Below are positions 18,129-28,190 of a stretch of DNA of 64,000 nt, piece after piece; position 1 is the stretch's first letter, and each line of letters starts with the position of its first letter. The stretch lies in the NCBI GenBank assembly GCA_903925975.1, contig CAIYHG010000181.1, forward strand, positions 1-64,000, given 5' to 3'. Both the position numbers and the translations under genes were made by a program. Source of the DNA: an uncultured Acidobacteriia bacterium (GTDB lineage Bacteria; Acidobacteriota; Terriglobia; Bryobacterales; Bryobacteraceae). The notes under the pieces were generated by a model. That model ran no database searches. It was not told the DNA's origin and saw only the letters and a list, made by a program, of their open reading frames with translations.

Positions 18129-19163
18129 TCAGGTGCGGATTTGAACCAATCGCGCGGGTTCCGGCTCGAAGTCGGCCGCGGCGGGCGGCAGGGCCTGCGG
18201 GTCGCGCCAGAAATCGATATAAGAGACCTGGTGGGCGCAGGCTACGGTGCAGCGAGGCGCGCAGCTCTTGGCCATGCGGTACTCGCGGCGAATGTCGTCA
18301 CGCGTGTATTCGCCAAGCGGTTTGGCCGGATAGCCGCGCTGCTGGGAACAGTAGTGCACCAGCCCGTCTTCGCAGATATAGAGGTAGCGGGCTCCTGCGC
18401 GGCAGCGCCACTGGTTCTCGCGGCCGTGCGCGATGTTGTCCTGGAAATGGTTGAACTGGGCGTAGCTGCTCTTTTCCATGGAGCGCATGGCCATGTAGAC
18501 GCCGCGCTCGTCCTCGGCCAGCGGCTGCAACTGGCCGTCGCCGTCGTGGATGATGCCGACGGTGGAAGTGAAGCCCAGTTCGATGGCTCGGCGGCCCACC
18601 ACGAGGGCGTCGTGGGGGTTGCGAATGCCGCCGCCCACCACGGAGTTGATGTTCACGTGGAACTCGGCGTGTTCGGCGAGGAGTTCGAGCTTGCGGTCGA
18701 GCACTTTGAGGCTCTTCTTCGATACCTCGTCGGGCATTACGTTGTCGATTGAGATCTGCAGGTGATCCAGTCCGGCGCGGTTGAGGCGCTGGATGCGGTC
18801 GGCCGTGAGCAGGTAGCCGTTGGTGATCATGCCGGCGATGATGCCGCGGCGGCGGCTGCCCGCGATAATGGCGTCCAGATCGGGGTGCAGCAGCGGCTCG
18901 CCGCCGCTGATGGTGATGATGGACGTGCCCAGTTTGGCCAAATCGTCGAGACGCCGCAGCATGGTTTCGAGCGGCACAGGTTTCGAATGGCTATCGTACT
19001 CGTTGCAGTAGGCGCAGGCCAGGTTGCAGCGGCGGATGGCTATCACATGGGCCATCACCGGATGATCCCTGGAGAGCAGCGCCTTGCCGATCATTTGCAG
19101 CTCGCGCCGGCGCCTGTTGGCACGCTTCCAGAGCCTGCGTATTTGCGTGGACGGATCCCTCAT
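18129..19163 (-). CDS. Radical SAM protein with Cys-rich C-terminal region
   Basis: The 344-residue radical SAM enzyme has the cluster motif CNLACAYC (C46, C50, C53), then [13 protein letters not shown], the GGEP motif that binds SAM, and [11 protein letters not shown]. The C-terminal part carries several more cysteines ([31 protein letters not shown]) spaced like SPASM/twitch auxiliary iron-sulfur sites. That type modifies peptides or polycyclic metabolites. An Arg-rich N-terminal segment ([12 protein letters not shown]) precedes the barrel. Function is not known; it lies between two other radical SAM genes on the same strand. Confidence 0.75.
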   Translation of the reverse strand: MRDPSTQIRRLWKRANRRRRELQMIGKALLSRDHPVMAHVIAIRRCNLACAYCNEYDSHSKPVPLETMLRRLDDLAKLGTSIITISGGEPLLHPDLDAIIAGSRRRGIIAGMITNGYLLTADRIQRLNRAGLDHLQISIDNVMPDEVSKKSLKVLDRKLELLAEHAEFHVNINSVVGGGIRNPHDALVVGRRAIELGFTSTVGIIHDGDGQLQPLAEDERGVYMAMRSMEKSSYAQFNHFQDNIAHGRENQWRCRAGARYLYICEDGLVHYCSQQRGYPAKPLGEYTRDDIRREYRMAKSCAPRCTVACAHQVSYIDFWRDPQALPPAAADFEPEPARLVQIRT

Positions 19164-19327
19164 AGAAAGCAGTTGTTCTATTACATCACGAGCCCCGCCG
19201 GGGAGCGACCCGCGCAGGCTGATCGGCGGATGGCGGGGGTTGAACGGTAGCGTAGGGAAGTCCAGCGCTCCGCGCGGTTTAGGGGCCTGGCGGCCGGTCA
19301 GCCGTGGATTAGCTTGCCTCCACCGGC

Positions 19328-20908
19328 TCAGTCGCCCTGGGATGCCGCGTCAGGGGCTTCCGCGAGCGCTCCGGTATTGAAATCCAGGGGCGCGACGCGC
19401 TTGTCCCCGTGCCAACGCTTGAAACAGTCGCGCACCACGCTCTTAATCGGGCCGCGATTCCGGAAGAGGAGCTTCAGCCAGCCCCAAACTCCCTTTTGCT
19501 GGAAGTAGATCCCGCGGAAGAAGAAGCGCGAGATCAGGATGCTGATCTTGTAGGCCGCCGGTTCGTGCGCTATCGAATCGAGAGCCTGCTGCGTGGCCTC
19601 GGGGCTGTAGGCTTCCGTCCAGGCCAGGCGGACCTCTTTGTGCGCATCCTCAACGCTGATATTCAGGGGCGTGTGCGCCATCTGGAAAGGCGCGAATTCC
19701 AGCCAGTGCTTGGGCCGCGTCAGGCGGCCTTCTTTTTCGAGGCGCGTATACAGAGGAGTGCCGGGGTAAGGGGTGATCTGCCCGAACACGGGCAGCGTCG
19801 GCGGCCACTGGCGAACTTGGGAGACGGTGCGCCCGGCAACGCCGGGAGTATCGTGGTCGAGTCCGAAAATGAAGGAGGTAATGGCGTAGACGCGCCGGCG
19901 GGCGAGCGCCTCAAGCGCCTCGGCGTAGTTCGCGGGCTTATTGAAGCTCTTATTGACGCTGGCGAGGTTGGCCGGGTCGAGGGACTCCATCCCGATGAAG
20001 ATCCACTTGCCGCCGGAAGCGGCGATCAGATCGAGCAACTCTTCGTCCTTCAGGAGATTGGCGCTGACTTGGCCCACCCACGATAGTTGCGCCCCGGCGG
20101 CGATAATGTCGCGCAGCAGGGATTTTGTCCGCTTTACGTTGATGGCGAAGTTATCGTCCACAAAGAACACCGCCGCCTGGCCCTTGCTGCCTTTGGCGCG
20201 CTCTTTGATCCGGAGCATTTCCTCGACGATGCTGGCGTTGGTGCGGAACCGGATGGAGTCGCCGAAGAAACCTGTGACCGTGCAGAACTCGCACCCGTAA
20301 GGGCAGCCGCGTCCGGATTCTATCGGGATGATATGAAATGTCTCCCAACTAGCCCCGTAATGGCGCATCACGGGACGCAGGAAGCCCGGGACGCGATTGA
20401 ACTGCCCCAAGTCCTCCGTATCCCAGTGGATCGTGGGATACTTCCCCAGGTCCGGCTTGCGTTCTTTCCCAAAGGCGTCAACCGGAGAATAGACTTCCTT
20501 CAGTTCCCCGCGCGCGGCATCCTCTACGATGAGCGGCCAGGTTTCGTCGGCCTCGCCGATGGCCAGCGCGTCGGCGTGCTTCGGGCCGCCTTCGGTTCCC
20601 AGCGCCTCTCCGGGGCATTCGGTGACGTGCGGTCCGCCCATGACTACGGGAATGCCGGCCGCGCGGAGGGCGTCGGCCACCCGGTAGGCCTTTGCGATCA
20701 TGCGCGTCATGGCGCCGATGCCGACCAGATCGATGCGCTGGTCGCGGACGTACTGGACGATGTCGGCGTCGCTCATCGGCCGCGTGTTGCCGTCGATCAG
20801 CAGGACTTCGTGGCCGGGAGGGGTTAACGACTTCAGCAGAAACATCCACAGGTGAGGCATGAAGTTCTGCGTGACGCCGTTATCGGGGTTGTAGAGGAGA
20901 ATGCGCAT
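19328..20908 (-). CDS. B12-binding-domain radical SAM protein
   Basis: The 526-residue protein is called from ATG 20908 ([10 protein letters not shown]), the canonical start of such proteins; the track's 15 extra residues are unlikely. Residues 1-150 resemble a cobalamin-binding Rossmann domain ([23 protein letters not shown]). The radical SAM motif follows in [19 protein letters not shown] (C202, C206, C209), then [13 protein letters not shown] and [10 protein letters not shown]. The C-terminus ([15 protein letters not shown]...[17 protein letters not shown]) resembles the C-terminal domain of anaerobic methylases of this class. Relatives methylate hopanoids, bacteriochlorins or other unactivated carbons. 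The substrate is unknown. The DxHxxG cobalamin motif is absent, as usual for this class. Confidence 0.75.
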   Translation of the reverse strand: MRILLYNPDNGVTQNFMPHLWMFLLKSLTPPGHEVLLIDGNTRPMSDADIVQYVRDQRIDLVGIGAMTRMIAKAYRVADALRAAGIPVVMGGPHVTECPGEALGTEGGPKHADALAIGEADETWPLIVEDAARGELKEVYSPVDAFGKERKPDLGKYPTIHWDTEDLGQFNRVPGFLRPVMRHYGASWETFHIIPIESGRGCPYGCEFCTVTGFFGDSIRFRTNASIVEEMLRIKERAKGSKGQAAVFFVDDNFAINVKRTKSLLRDIIAAGAQLSWVGQVSANLLKDEELLDLIAASGGKWIFIGMESLDPANLASVNKSFNKPANYAEALEALARRRVYAITSFIFGLDHDTPGVAGRTVSQVRQWPPTLPVFGQITPYPGTPLYTRLEKEGRLTRPKHWLEFAPFQMAHTPLNISVEDAHKEVRLAWTEAYSPEATQQALDSIAHEPAAYKISILISRFFFRGIYFQQKGVWGWLKLLFRNRGPIKSVVRDCFKRWHGDKRVAPLDFNTGALAEAPDAASQGD

Positions 20909-21308
20909 GCGATAACCACTCCAGCAGCCGCCAGGGCCGCCAATTGCCGGCAATTGCCCGATCAGGAAGACGTGAGTGGGGTCGCTCCGCCGGATTCAGT
21001 GTCGGTTGATCCATATTAACACCCATTCATTTCTGATGGATGGCGGGGGGGGGCGGCAGCATCGAAGCCCCGGGGGCCGGTTTGCGAAGGCCGCGGCGGG
21101 CAGGGCAGAGCCGGGCCGGGGGTTCAAGACAATCCGATGCGAAAGTGTTACGCTAAAACTGGACTAGATTAGGCCAATTAGGATTTTCAGACTCTAAACT
21201 CTTTTATCGCTCATGCGTTCTTAGGCGCTTACCTTTCCTCAATGTGTTGAGCAATTTGACAGTCAGCGGATTCAGGTGGTAAGTGTAGATTTTCCACGAG
21301 GATATTCA
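20909..21308. other. 400-bp divergent intergenic region
   Basis: It separates a leftward radical SAM gene from the rightward nuo operon and must hold promoters for both. A TTGACA at 21256-21261 is a candidate -35 for nuo but has no good -10 at 17 bases. A run of nine G occurs at 21045-21053. No gene is supported here. Confidence 0.5.
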
Positions 21309-21965
21309 ATGCCCGACGAGCAGAAGCCTGAGGGCTCGCCTGCGCCTTCCGAAGGCGGTGGGTCCGAAGCCCAGCAGGCCAAACCACCCGCGCCAGCGAC
21401 TCCGAAGCCCGTCCCGCCGAAACCGGCGGCCCCGCCCGCTCCCAAGCCTCCAGCCGTAATGATGGCAACGCCTTGGACGGCTCCTTTGGCGGAGGATTTG
21501 AAAGCCCGGTTCGGGGATGCAATCAAGGATACTTCCACTTACGTGGGCCAGAACTTCGTGGTGACTACGCCCGAAGCCGCCATCCCGGTGATGGAATACC
21601 TCAAGGTGGAAGCGGATTTCGACTACCTGGTGGACGTGACGGCGGTGGACTGGCCGAAGCGGCCCGAGCGGTTCGATCTGGTATACATTCTTTACAGTTT
21701 CGCGCGGAACGAGCGCGTCCGCATTAAGACGTATATTAAGGATGGCGATAAGCCGAAGACAGCCGTGGGCGTCCACCTGACGGCCAACTGGCTGGAGCGC
21801 GAAGTCTTCGACATGTTCGGGATCGAGTTCGACGGCCATCCGGACCTGCGCCGGATCCTCATGCCCGACGAATGGGAAGGCCATCCGCTGCGGAAAGACT
21901 ACTCCATCCTGAAACAGGATCAGCGCTGGGTTCGGGAGAACCTGGCGATTGAAAGCGGCCAGTAA
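21309..21965 (+). CDS. nuoC: NADH-quinone oxidoreductase subunit C with Pro/Ala-rich N-terminal extension
   Basis: The 218-residue protein starts at ATG 21309, after GAGGA with 6-base spacing. Residues about 50-218 match the 30-kDa subunit of complex [54 protein letters not shown] and the terminal GHPLRKDY. It lies in the hydrophilic arm next to NuoD. The first 45 residues are a low-complexity Pro/Ala/Lys segment ([17 protein letters not shown]), not found in standard NuoC. It heads a nine-gene operon; nuoD follows 5 bp later. nuoA and nuoB, normally upstream, are not here. Confidence 0.93.
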   Translation: MPDEQKPEGSPAPSEGGGSEAQQAKPPAPATPKPVPPKPAAPPAPKPPAVMMATPWTAPLAEDLKARFGDAIKDTSTYVGQNFVVTTPEAAIPVMEYLKVEADFDYLVDVTAVDWPKRPERFDLVYILYSFARNERVRIKTYIKDGDKPKTAVGVHLTANWLEREVFDMFGIEFDGHPDLRRILMPDEWEGHPLRKDYSILKQDQRWVRENLAIESGQ

Positions 21966-21970
21966 CGGGT

Positions 21971-23083
21971 ATGCCGGACTCGACATTCTTAGACTCCACC
22001 GAACTCGTCCTCAACATGGGACCGCAGCACCCCTCCACGCACGGGGTGTTGCGCGTGATTCTGAAACTGGACGGCGAGAAAGTCCTGGGGACCGATTGCG
22101 TCCTCGGCTACCTGCACCGCGGCGTGGAGAAGATCGCGGAGAACCGCACGTACGCCCAGTTCAACCCCTATGTGGACCGGATGGATTACGTGGCGGCGAT
22201 CTCGAACGGGCTGGGTTATTGCCTGGCGGTGGAAAAGCTGCTGAACGCGGAAGTGCCGGCTCGCGCCCAGGCCGTCCGCGTGATCCTCACCGAACTGAAC
22301 CGCGTTGCGAGCCACCTGCTGTGGCTGGGAACGCACGCACTGGATATCGGCGCCATCACGCCTCTGTTCTACTGCATGCGCGAACGCGAAGCGGCGTTGA
22401 CGATTTTCGAAAAATACTGCGGCGCCCGGCTCACCACCCACGCCTTCCGCATCGGCGGGCTGCAATACGAGACCTACGAAGGATTCGAGCAGGAGTGCAA
22501 GGACTTCTGCGACATGTTCCTGCCCAAGGTGGACGAGTATGAAGAGCTGCTGACCGCCAACCGCATCTGGATGGCGCGGCTTCAGGGCGTGGGCGTGCTG
22601 AGCGCGGAAGAGTGCAAGGAATACGGCGTGACGGGGCCGGTTCTTCGCGCCGCCGGCGAGAAATGGGACTTGCGGAAGGCGCAGCCCTATTCCGGATACG
22701 AGAAATACGATTTCGACATTCCCACCTGCCAGAACGGCGACACCTACGACCGATACATGATCCGCATGCAGGAAATGCGGCAGGCAGTGCGCATCATCCG
22801 CCAGGCGGTGGATGCGCTTCCCGCGGGGCCGATCATGGGCAAGGTCGGCAAGGTGATCAAGCCGCCGGTCGGCGAGGCCTACGTCTCTATTGAAGCGCCC
22901 AAGGGCGAACTGGGGTATTACATTGTGAGCGATGGCTCCACGCAGCCCTACCGCGTGCGCGTGCGGCCGCCGTCGTTCGTGAATTTGCAGGCGCTGGACC
23001 GGATGATTCGGGGCGGGTTGGTGGCGGACGTGGTAGCCATCATCGGCACGCTGGACATCGTCCTGGGAGAGGTGGACCGGTAG
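21971..23083 (+). CDS. nuoD: NADH-quinone oxidoreductase subunit D
   Basis: The 370-residue 49-kDa subunit homologue contains [26 protein letters not shown] and the [10 protein letters not shown] region that lines the quinone cavity. [25 protein letters not shown]-like [11 protein letters not shown] and the C-terminal [15 protein letters not shown]...DIVLGEVDR are conserved. The protein binds next to cluster N2 (carried by NuoB) and helps form the quinone site. It is slightly shorter than the roughly 400 residues of many homologues, and its start at ATG 21971 is short of the usual N-terminal segment. Confidence 0.95.
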   Translation: MPDSTFLDSTELVLNMGPQHPSTHGVLRVILKLDGEKVLGTDCVLGYLHRGVEKIAENRTYAQFNPYVDRMDYVAAISNGLGYCLAVEKLLNAEVPARAQAVRVILTELNRVASHLLWLGTHALDIGAITPLFYCMREREAALTIFEKYCGARLTTHAFRIGGLQYETYEGFEQECKDFCDMFLPKVDEYEELLTANRIWMARLQGVGVLSAEECKEYGVTGPVLRAAGEKWDLRKAQPYSGYEKYDFDIPTCQNGDTYDRYMIRMQEMRQAVRIIRQAVDALPAGPIMGKVGKVIKPPVGEAYVSIEAPKGELGYYIVSDGSTQPYRVRVRPPSFVNLQALDRMIRGGLVADVVAIIGTLDIVLGEVDR

Positions 23084-23117
23084 AGCGGCCGCCGGGCGGC
23101 GCTGCGAAGGGGACTAT

Positions 23118-23573
23118 ATGGGCAGCCTTCTGAGAAAGATTTTTCTGGTGGACCTGTTTCAAGGGTTGGGCGTCACGTTCCGGAACCAGAATCCCAAGTA
23201 CATCTGCACGGAGCAGTATCCGGCGGAGCGGCCCAGGATTGCGGAGCGGTATCGTGGCGCGCCCCGGCTGAACCGTAACCCGGAAAACGGCGAGACGTTG
23301 TGCATTGCGTGCAACCTGTGCGCGCTGGCGTGCCCGGAAACCCTGATCGTGGTCACGAGTGAGCGCAACGAGCAGACCAAGCGCAAGGACCTTACGAACT
23401 TCACCTACGACACGTCCCGCTGCATGTTCTGCGGGCTTTGCGAAGACGCCTGCCCGGTGGACGCTTTGGAATTGACCCAGGATTTTGAAATGGCCTCGTA
23501 TACGAGAGAAGGGCAGGTCTGGGACCGGCAAGCGCTGGAAGAAGGGCCCCGGCCGAAGCAATACAAATGCTGA
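23118..23573 (+). CDS. nuoI: NADH-quinone oxidoreductase subunit I (two 4Fe-4S ferredoxin)
   Basis: The 151-residue ferredoxin-like subunit has two 4Fe-4S motifs: CIACNLCALACPE and CMFCGLCEDACPVDA, corresponding to N6a and N6b, which relay electrons toward N2. The N-terminus (LRKIFLVDLFQGLGVTFRNQ) is the amphipathic helix that packs on the membrane arm. It follows nuoD by 34 bp; nuoH, which usually precedes it, is at the end of the operon. The 3' end overlaps nuoJ by 7 bases. Confidence 0.95.
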   Translation: MGSLLRKIFLVDLFQGLGVTFRNQNPKYICTEQYPAERPRIAERYRGAPRLNRNPENGETLCIACNLCALACPETLIVVTSERNEQTKRKDLTNFTYDTSRCMFCGLCEDACPVDALELTQDFEMASYTREGQVWDRQALEEGPRPKQYKC

Positions 23574-24082
23574 TCGATACGATTCTGTTCTACATTTTCG
23601 CCGTCCTTGTCCTGGGCGGCGGAATTCTGACCATCACCCGCCGCAGCGCAATTCACAGCGCCATTTCGCTGATCGTATCGTTGCTGGGCGTGGCCGGGCT
23701 GTACCTGCTGCAGCAGGCGGAGTTCCTGTTCGCGGTGCAGATCGTGCTTTACGTGGGCGGCATCATGGTGCTGTTCCTGTTCGTCATCATGCTGGTCAAC
23801 CTGGACCAGGCGGCGCACGAGCGCCAGTTCAGCCGGGGCTGGACGGTGGCCCTGGCGGCGACGGCGGCCGTGGGCGCCGAGATCGGCTATTTCCTGTACC
23901 GCGGCAAGGACGCGTTCCAGATCGCTTCAAACGGCGGCCAGCAGGCGGTGCAAGCGCTGGGCAATACGGAAATGATCGCCGATAGCCTGTTCTCCGAATA
24001 CCTGCTGCCGTTTGAAATCGCCTCGGTGCTGCTGTTGGTGGCCGTGGTGGGTTCGGTGATGATGGCGAAGAAGAGGGTCTGA
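23567..24082 (+). CDS. nuoJ: NADH-quinone oxidoreductase subunit J
   Basis: The 171-residue membrane subunit has five predicted helices, including the conserved [32 protein letters not shown] segment with the helix-3 features of NuoJ and the HSAISLI motif near the start. It belongs to the proton-coupling part of the membrane arm next to NuoK and NuoA. It overlaps nuoI and is followed by nuoK after 2 bp, indicating translational coupling. Confidence 0.94.
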   Translation: MLIDTILFYIFAVLVLGGGILTITRRSAIHSAISLIVSLLGVAGLYLLQQAEFLFAVQIVLYVGGIMVLFLFVIMLVNLDQAAHERQFSRGWTVALAATAAVGAEIGYFLYRGKDAFQIASNGGQQAVQALGNTEMIADSLFSEYLLPFEIASVLLLVAVVGSVMMAKKRV

Positions 24083-24084
24083 CA

Positions 24085-24393
24085 ATGCATCCGATAACGA
24101 CCATTCATTATCTGGTCCTGAGCGCCGCTCTGCTGCTGGTGGGGACCGTGGGCATTCTGACGAGGCGGAACATCGTCATTATTCTGATGTCGATCGAGCT
24201 GATCCTCAACGCCGTGAACATCAACCTGGTGGCGTTCTCCCATACGCTGCACAATATCAACGGGCAGGTGTTCGCGATCTTCGTGATCTGCGACGCGGTG
24301 GCCGAAGCGGCCGTGGGACTGGGCATTCTGATCGCGCTGTTCCGTAACCGGGAAACGGTGCAAGCGGACGAAATCGACTTGTTGAAGTGGTAG
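24085..24393 (+). CDS. nuoK: NADH-quinone oxidoreductase subunit K
   Basis: The 102-residue three-helix subunit has the typical length and [40 protein letters not shown] segment, with the conserved Glu in helix 2 ([11 protein letters not shown]) needed for proton pumping, and a second acidic residue in the [16 protein letters not shown] helix. It sits between nuoJ and nuoL with gaps of 2 and 7 bp. Confidence 0.95.
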   Translation: MHPITTIHYLVLSAALLLVGTVGILTRRNIVIILMSIELILNAVNINLVAFSHTLHNINGQVFAIFVICDAVAEAAVGLGILIALFRNRETVQADEIDLLKW

Positions 24394-24400
24394 GAATACT

Positions 24401-26617
24401 GTGAACTTCCTCGACCAAATCTGGCTGATACCATTGTTTCCGCTCTTCGGGGCGGCGCTGATGCTGCTCTTGGGTAAGAAGTTGGACCCGCAGCCGGCGT
24501 CCGAAGTGGCGATTGCGCCGGGCGTAGAGCCGGTGGCGGACGAACATCACGGCGGAGCGCACGCCAGCCACGCGCAAGCCGGGCACGCGGACCACGGGCA
24601 CGGAGGGCACGATGCCCACGGGCACGCGCACTCCCCGTTGAAGAAGCTGATCAATTTCATCTGCCCGGGGTTCGTGTTGCTCTCGTTCCTCTTTTCGGCG
24701 GGCGCGGTGTGGCAGCTCTCGCGGCTTCCGGTTGAGAGCCGCGTACACCAGGTAGTTCAGTTCACCTGGGTGGCCGGGCTGCCGTTCCACATGGCCAACG
24801 GAGCCATGGCGACCTTCTCGGCGGATTGGGGCTTCCTGCTTGACCCGCTCAGCTCGGTGATGATCCTGGTGGTGACCGGAATCGGCTTCCTGATTCACGT
24901 GTATTCCACCGGGTACATGGCCCACGATAACGGCTATTACCGCTTTTTCGGGTATCTGAACCTGTTCGTATTCTTCATGCTGATGCTGGTGCTGGCGAAC
25001 AACTACATGCTTCTGTTCGTCGGTTGGGAAGGCGTCGGCTTGTGCAGCTACCTGCTGATCGGGTTCTACTTTCATAAGAAATCCGCCGGCGATGCCGGCA
25101 AGAAGGCGTTCATCGTCAACCGCGTGGGCGACGCCGGGTTCATTCTGGGCATGCTGCTCATGATGTCCGTGCTGGGGACGCTGCGGTTCACGGACGTGAA
25201 TGCGATTCTGCACAGCGGCCAATTCCCGGTGGAAGTCGCTGGTTTCGGCGTGTTAAGCGCTATCTCGCTTTTGATGTTCTTTGGGGCCACGGGTAAGTCG
25301 GCCCAGGTCCCTCTGTATATCTGGCTGCCGGACGCGATGGAAGGCCCCACCCCGGTATCGGCCCTGATCCACGCGGCGACCATGGTGACCGCCGGAGTTT
25401 ACATGGTGGCGCGCTCGGCGGCGCTGTTCCAGTTGACGCCGCACACTTCCGCCGTTGTGGCCACGGTGGGCGCGTTCACGGCCATCCTGGCGGCGACGAT
25501 CGCGCTGGTGCAGAACGATATCAAGCGCGTGCTGGCGTATTCCACGGTCAGCCAGTTGGGCTACATGTTTCTGGCGGCGGGAGTGGGCGCGTACTGGGTG
25601 GCCGTGTTCCACCTGTTTACGCACGCGTTCTTCAAGGCCCTTCTCTTCCTTTGTTCCGGCTCTGTGATTCACGCCATGGGCGGGGAACAGGATATGCGGC
25701 GCATGGGGGCGCTGAAGAAGAAGATTCCGATTACGCACTGGACGATGTTCGTGGGGTCGGTGGCTATCGCCGGCATCCCCGGGCTTGCTGGGTTCTTCTC
25801 CAAGGATGAAATTCTGTGGCAGGCGTATAGCTCGCCCCTCGGTTCGAAGCTGTTGTGGTTTGTCGGCCTGGCAACGGCTGCGATGACCGCCTTCTACATG
25901 TGGCGGCTCATGAATATGACTTTCTACGGGAAGTCGCGCGTTGCGGCCGAGACTGAGAAGCACGTTCACGAATCGCCCGCGGCCATGACCGTGCCGCTGA
26001 CGCTGCTGGCAATCGGCAGCGCGCTGGCTGGCTGGCTGGGCACTCCGAAACTGTGGAACCTGGGCGAGAGCTTCCGGGCGTTCGAGATCTGGCTGGAACC
26101 GGTGTTCGCTTCGGCGGCCGTCGGGGCCGCCCACGAAGGCGCCGAACACTCCACTGGCGTCGAATGGGGTTTGATGTGCCTTTCGGTGGCCATCGCGATC
26201 GCAGGCATCGCTCTGGCGCGGTATCTTTACTGCATCCGCGCCGAGATTCCAGACCGCATCGAAGCGCGCTTCAAGCCGCTGCACACCCTGCTTTACAACA
26301 AGTGGTACGTGGATGAGTTGTACGATTTTCTGTTCGTAAACGGCCTGTGCAAGGGCGGCGGCCTTCTTTTGGGTTCGTTCGACCGCAATGTGGTGGATGG
26401 CGGCGTGAACGGCGCCGGATGGCTCACGCGCTTCGCCTCTAAGGTTTCGATCTGGTGGGATACGTGGGTGGTGGACGGAACGGTGCGGTTCACCGCGTTT
26501 TCCGTGAAGCTGCTCTCTTACCCCGTGTGCATCCTGCAGACCGGCCGGGTGCAGGCGTACGCCTTCTTCGTGGTGGTCGGGGTATTGGCCTTTCTGGGCT
26601 ATTACGTAGCGCGGTAA
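24401..26617 (+). CDS. nuoL: NADH-quinone oxidoreductase subunit L with His-rich insertion
   Basis: The 738-residue antiporter-like subunit of complex I starts with GTG 24401. It has the NuoL core: LFVGWEGVGLCSYLLIGFY (conserved Glu), KSAQVPLYIWLPDAMEGPTPVSALIHAATMV, LAYSTVSQLGYMF, KALLFLCSGSVIHAM and GFFSKDEI. The usual long lateral helix region is at the C-terminus. Between TM1 and TM2 (residues about 46-80) there is an unusual loop with eleven His in about 30 residues (HHGGAHASHAQAGHADHGHG...). Such a segment could bind divalent metal. Homologues of about 610-660 residues are common, so the extra length fits this loop plus C-terminal residues. Confidence 0.94.
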   Translation: MNFLDQIWLIPLFPLFGAALMLLLGKKLDPQPASEVAIAPGVEPVADEHHGGAHASHAQAGHADHGHGGHDAHGHAHSPLKKLINFICPGFVLLSFLFSAGAVWQLSRLPVESRVHQVVQFTWVAGLPFHMANGAMATFSADWGFLLDPLSSVMILVVTGIGFLIHVYSTGYMAHDNGYYRFFGYLNLFVFFMLMLVLANNYMLLFVGWEGVGLCSYLLIGFYFHKKSAGDAGKKAFIVNRVGDAGFILGMLLMMSVLGTLRFTDVNAILHSGQFPVEVAGFGVLSAISLLMFFGATGKSAQVPLYIWLPDAMEGPTPVSALIHAATMVTAGVYMVARSAALFQLTPHTSAVVATVGAFTAILAATIALVQNDIKRVLAYSTVSQLGYMFLAAGVGAYWVAVFHLFTHAFFKALLFLCSGSVIHAMGGEQDMRRMGALKKKIPITHWTMFVGSVAIAGIPGLAGFFSKDEILWQAYSSPLGSKLLWFVGLATAAMTAFYMWRLMNMTFYGKSRVAAETEKHVHESPAAMTVPLTLLAIGSALAGWLGTPKLWNLGESFRAFEIWLEPVFASAAVGAAHEGAEHSTGVEWGLMCLSVAIAIAGIALARYLYCIRAEIPDRIEARFKPLHTLLYNKWYVDELYDFLFVNGLCKGGGLLLGSFDRNVVDGGVNGAGWLTRFASKVSIWWDTWVVDGTVRFTAFSVKLLSYPVCILQTGRVQAYAFFVVVGVLAFLGYYVAR

Positions 26618-26621
26618 CGAT

Positions 26622-28190
26622 ATGGACCAGCATTTACTCAGTATTGTTCTGTTTACGCCGCTGGCCGGACTTCTGGTCCTGCTGTTCTTGCCCTCCAAGA
26701 GCACGGGCCTCATTCGGATCTGGGCCAATGTAGCGGGCCTCACGGGGTTCCTGATTTCCCTGCCGCTGGTGATGCGCTTCCGCGCGGAACTGCCGGGCTA
26801 TCAGTTCGAGGAGAAGGTGAGTTGGATTCCTTCCCTGGGCGTGAATTACCACGTCGGGATGGACGGCATCAGCCTGTTGCTGGTGATGCTGAGCACGCTG
26901 ATGGGCTTCCTGGCGATCCTGTGCTCGTGGAGCGCCATTCAGGACCGCGTGAAGGAATACTACGCGATGTTCCTGTTGTTGCAGGTGGGAATGATCGGCG
27001 TCTTCATCTCGCTCGATTTCTTCCTGTTCTACGTCTTCTGGGAACTCGTGCTGGTGCCGATGTACTTCATCATCGGCGTGTGGGGCGGGCCGCGAAAGCT
27101 CTACGCCGCCATCAAGTTCTTCCTCTATACGCTGGCCGGGTCGGTACTGATGCTGTTGGGCATCCTGACCTTGTACTTCGCACACTTCCAGCAGTTCGGC
27201 TTCTACACCTTCGAGATTTCCGAGTTGATGCGGCTGAACCTGCCGCTGGCGACGCAGCAGTGGGTCTTCTGGGCGTTCTTCATCGGCTTCGCCATCAAGG
27301 TGCCGATGTTCCCCTTCCATACCTGGCTGCCGGACGCGCACGTGGAAGCTCCCACCGCGGGTTCGGTGATCCTGGCCGCGGTTCTCCTCAAGATGGGGAC
27401 TTACGGCTTCCTGCGCTTCTCGCTGCCGCTGCTGCCCACGGCTTCGATGGACCGCACCATCGTCCAGATTCTGGCGGCGCTTTCGATTATCGGCATTTTG
27501 TACGGCGCGCTGGTCAGCCTGATGCAGCAGGACTGGAAGAAGCTGATCGCGTATTCCTCGGTGAGCCATTTGGGGTTCTGCACGCTGGGCATCTTCGCGA
27601 TGAATCCGAACGGAATCGCCGGGAGCGTGCTCCAGCAGGTCAATCACGGCATTTCGACCGGCATGCTCTTCCTTGTGATCGGCGTGATCTATGAACGCCG
27701 CCACACGCGCGAGATCGCCGAATACGGGGGCCTCGCGCACGTGATGCCGAAATTCGCCATCATCTTCGCGTTCGCCATGTTGAGCTCGGCGGGGCTGCCG
27801 CTGCTCAACGGGTTTGTGGGCGAGTTTACGATCATGCAGGGCGCCTTCGAGGCTAACTGGATATGGGCCGCTTGCGCGGTTCCCGGCGTGATTCTGGGCG
27901 CGGCCTATTTGCTGTGGCTATACCAACGGACCATGCTGGGGCAGGTGACTAACGGAAAGAATCTGGTCATTCCCGACATGAACCTCCGCGAGATCGCCGT
28001 CTTCGTTCCGCTGATTGCGGCTTCGATTTGGATCGGCGTGTACCCGAAGCCCTTCTTCGATATTTTGAGACAACCCGTGAACCAGATTGTGCAGCGCGTC
28101 AGGCCCGAGTACTTCGCGGCGCGGGCGCAGGCTCCGCCGCCCGAGGCCGCGGTGGAACACGCGCCGGCTCACACGGGAGGGGCGGAATGA
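26622..28190 (+). CDS. nuoM: NADH-quinone oxidoreductase subunit M
   Basis: The 522-residue antiporter-like subunit has 14 predicted helices. Conserved parts include VFWELVLVPMYFIIGVWGG (the proton-channel Glu), the KVPMFPFHTWLPDAHVEAPTAGSVILAAVLLKMG stretch with its key Lys, and IAYSSVSHLGFCTLGIF. The C-terminus has a 30-residue Pro/Ala tail (APPPEAAVEHAPAHTGG). It overlaps nuoN by an ATGA junction, so the two are translationally coupled. Confidence 0.95.
   Translation: MDQHLLSIVLFTPLAGLLVLLFLPSKSTGLIRIWANVAGLTGFLISLPLVMRFRAELPGYQFEEKVSWIPSLGVNYHVGMDGISLLLVMLSTLMGFLAILCSWSAIQDRVKEYYAMFLLLQVGMIGVFISLDFFLFYVFWELVLVPMYFIIGVWGGPRKLYAAIKFFLYTLAGSVLMLLGILTLYFAHFQQFGFYTFEISELMRLNLPLATQQWVFWAFFIGFAIKVPMFPFHTWLPDAHVEAPTAGSVILAAVLLKMGTYGFLRFSLPLLPTASMDRTIVQILAALSIIGILYGALVSLMQQDWKKLIAYSSVSHLGFCTLGIFAMNPNGIAGSVLQQVNHGISTGMLFLVIGVIYERRHTREIAEYGGLAHVMPKFAIIFAFAMLSSAGLPLLNGFVGEFTIMQGAFEANWIWAACAVPGVILGAAYLLWLYQRTMLGQVTNGKNLVIPDMNLREIAVFVPLIAASIWIGVYPKPFFDILRQPVNQIVQRVRPEYFAARAQAPPPEAAVEHAPAHTGGAE

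Noticed and set aside
20909-21045. Possible short minus-strand ORF (MDQPTLNPAERPHSR...) as a peptide precursor for the radical SAM genes
   Set aside because: It runs into the radical SAM gene in another frame, has no ribosome binding site and lacks precursor-like features.
21045-21053. Run of nine G as a phase-variation tract
   Set aside because: It is intergenic, far from either start codon and not in a recognisable promoter spacer; it could also be a sequencing artefact.
25253-26743. Long minus-strand ORFs opposite nuoL and nuoM
   Set aside because: Antisense shadows of conserved complex I genes; His/Arg/Gln-rich and without motifs.
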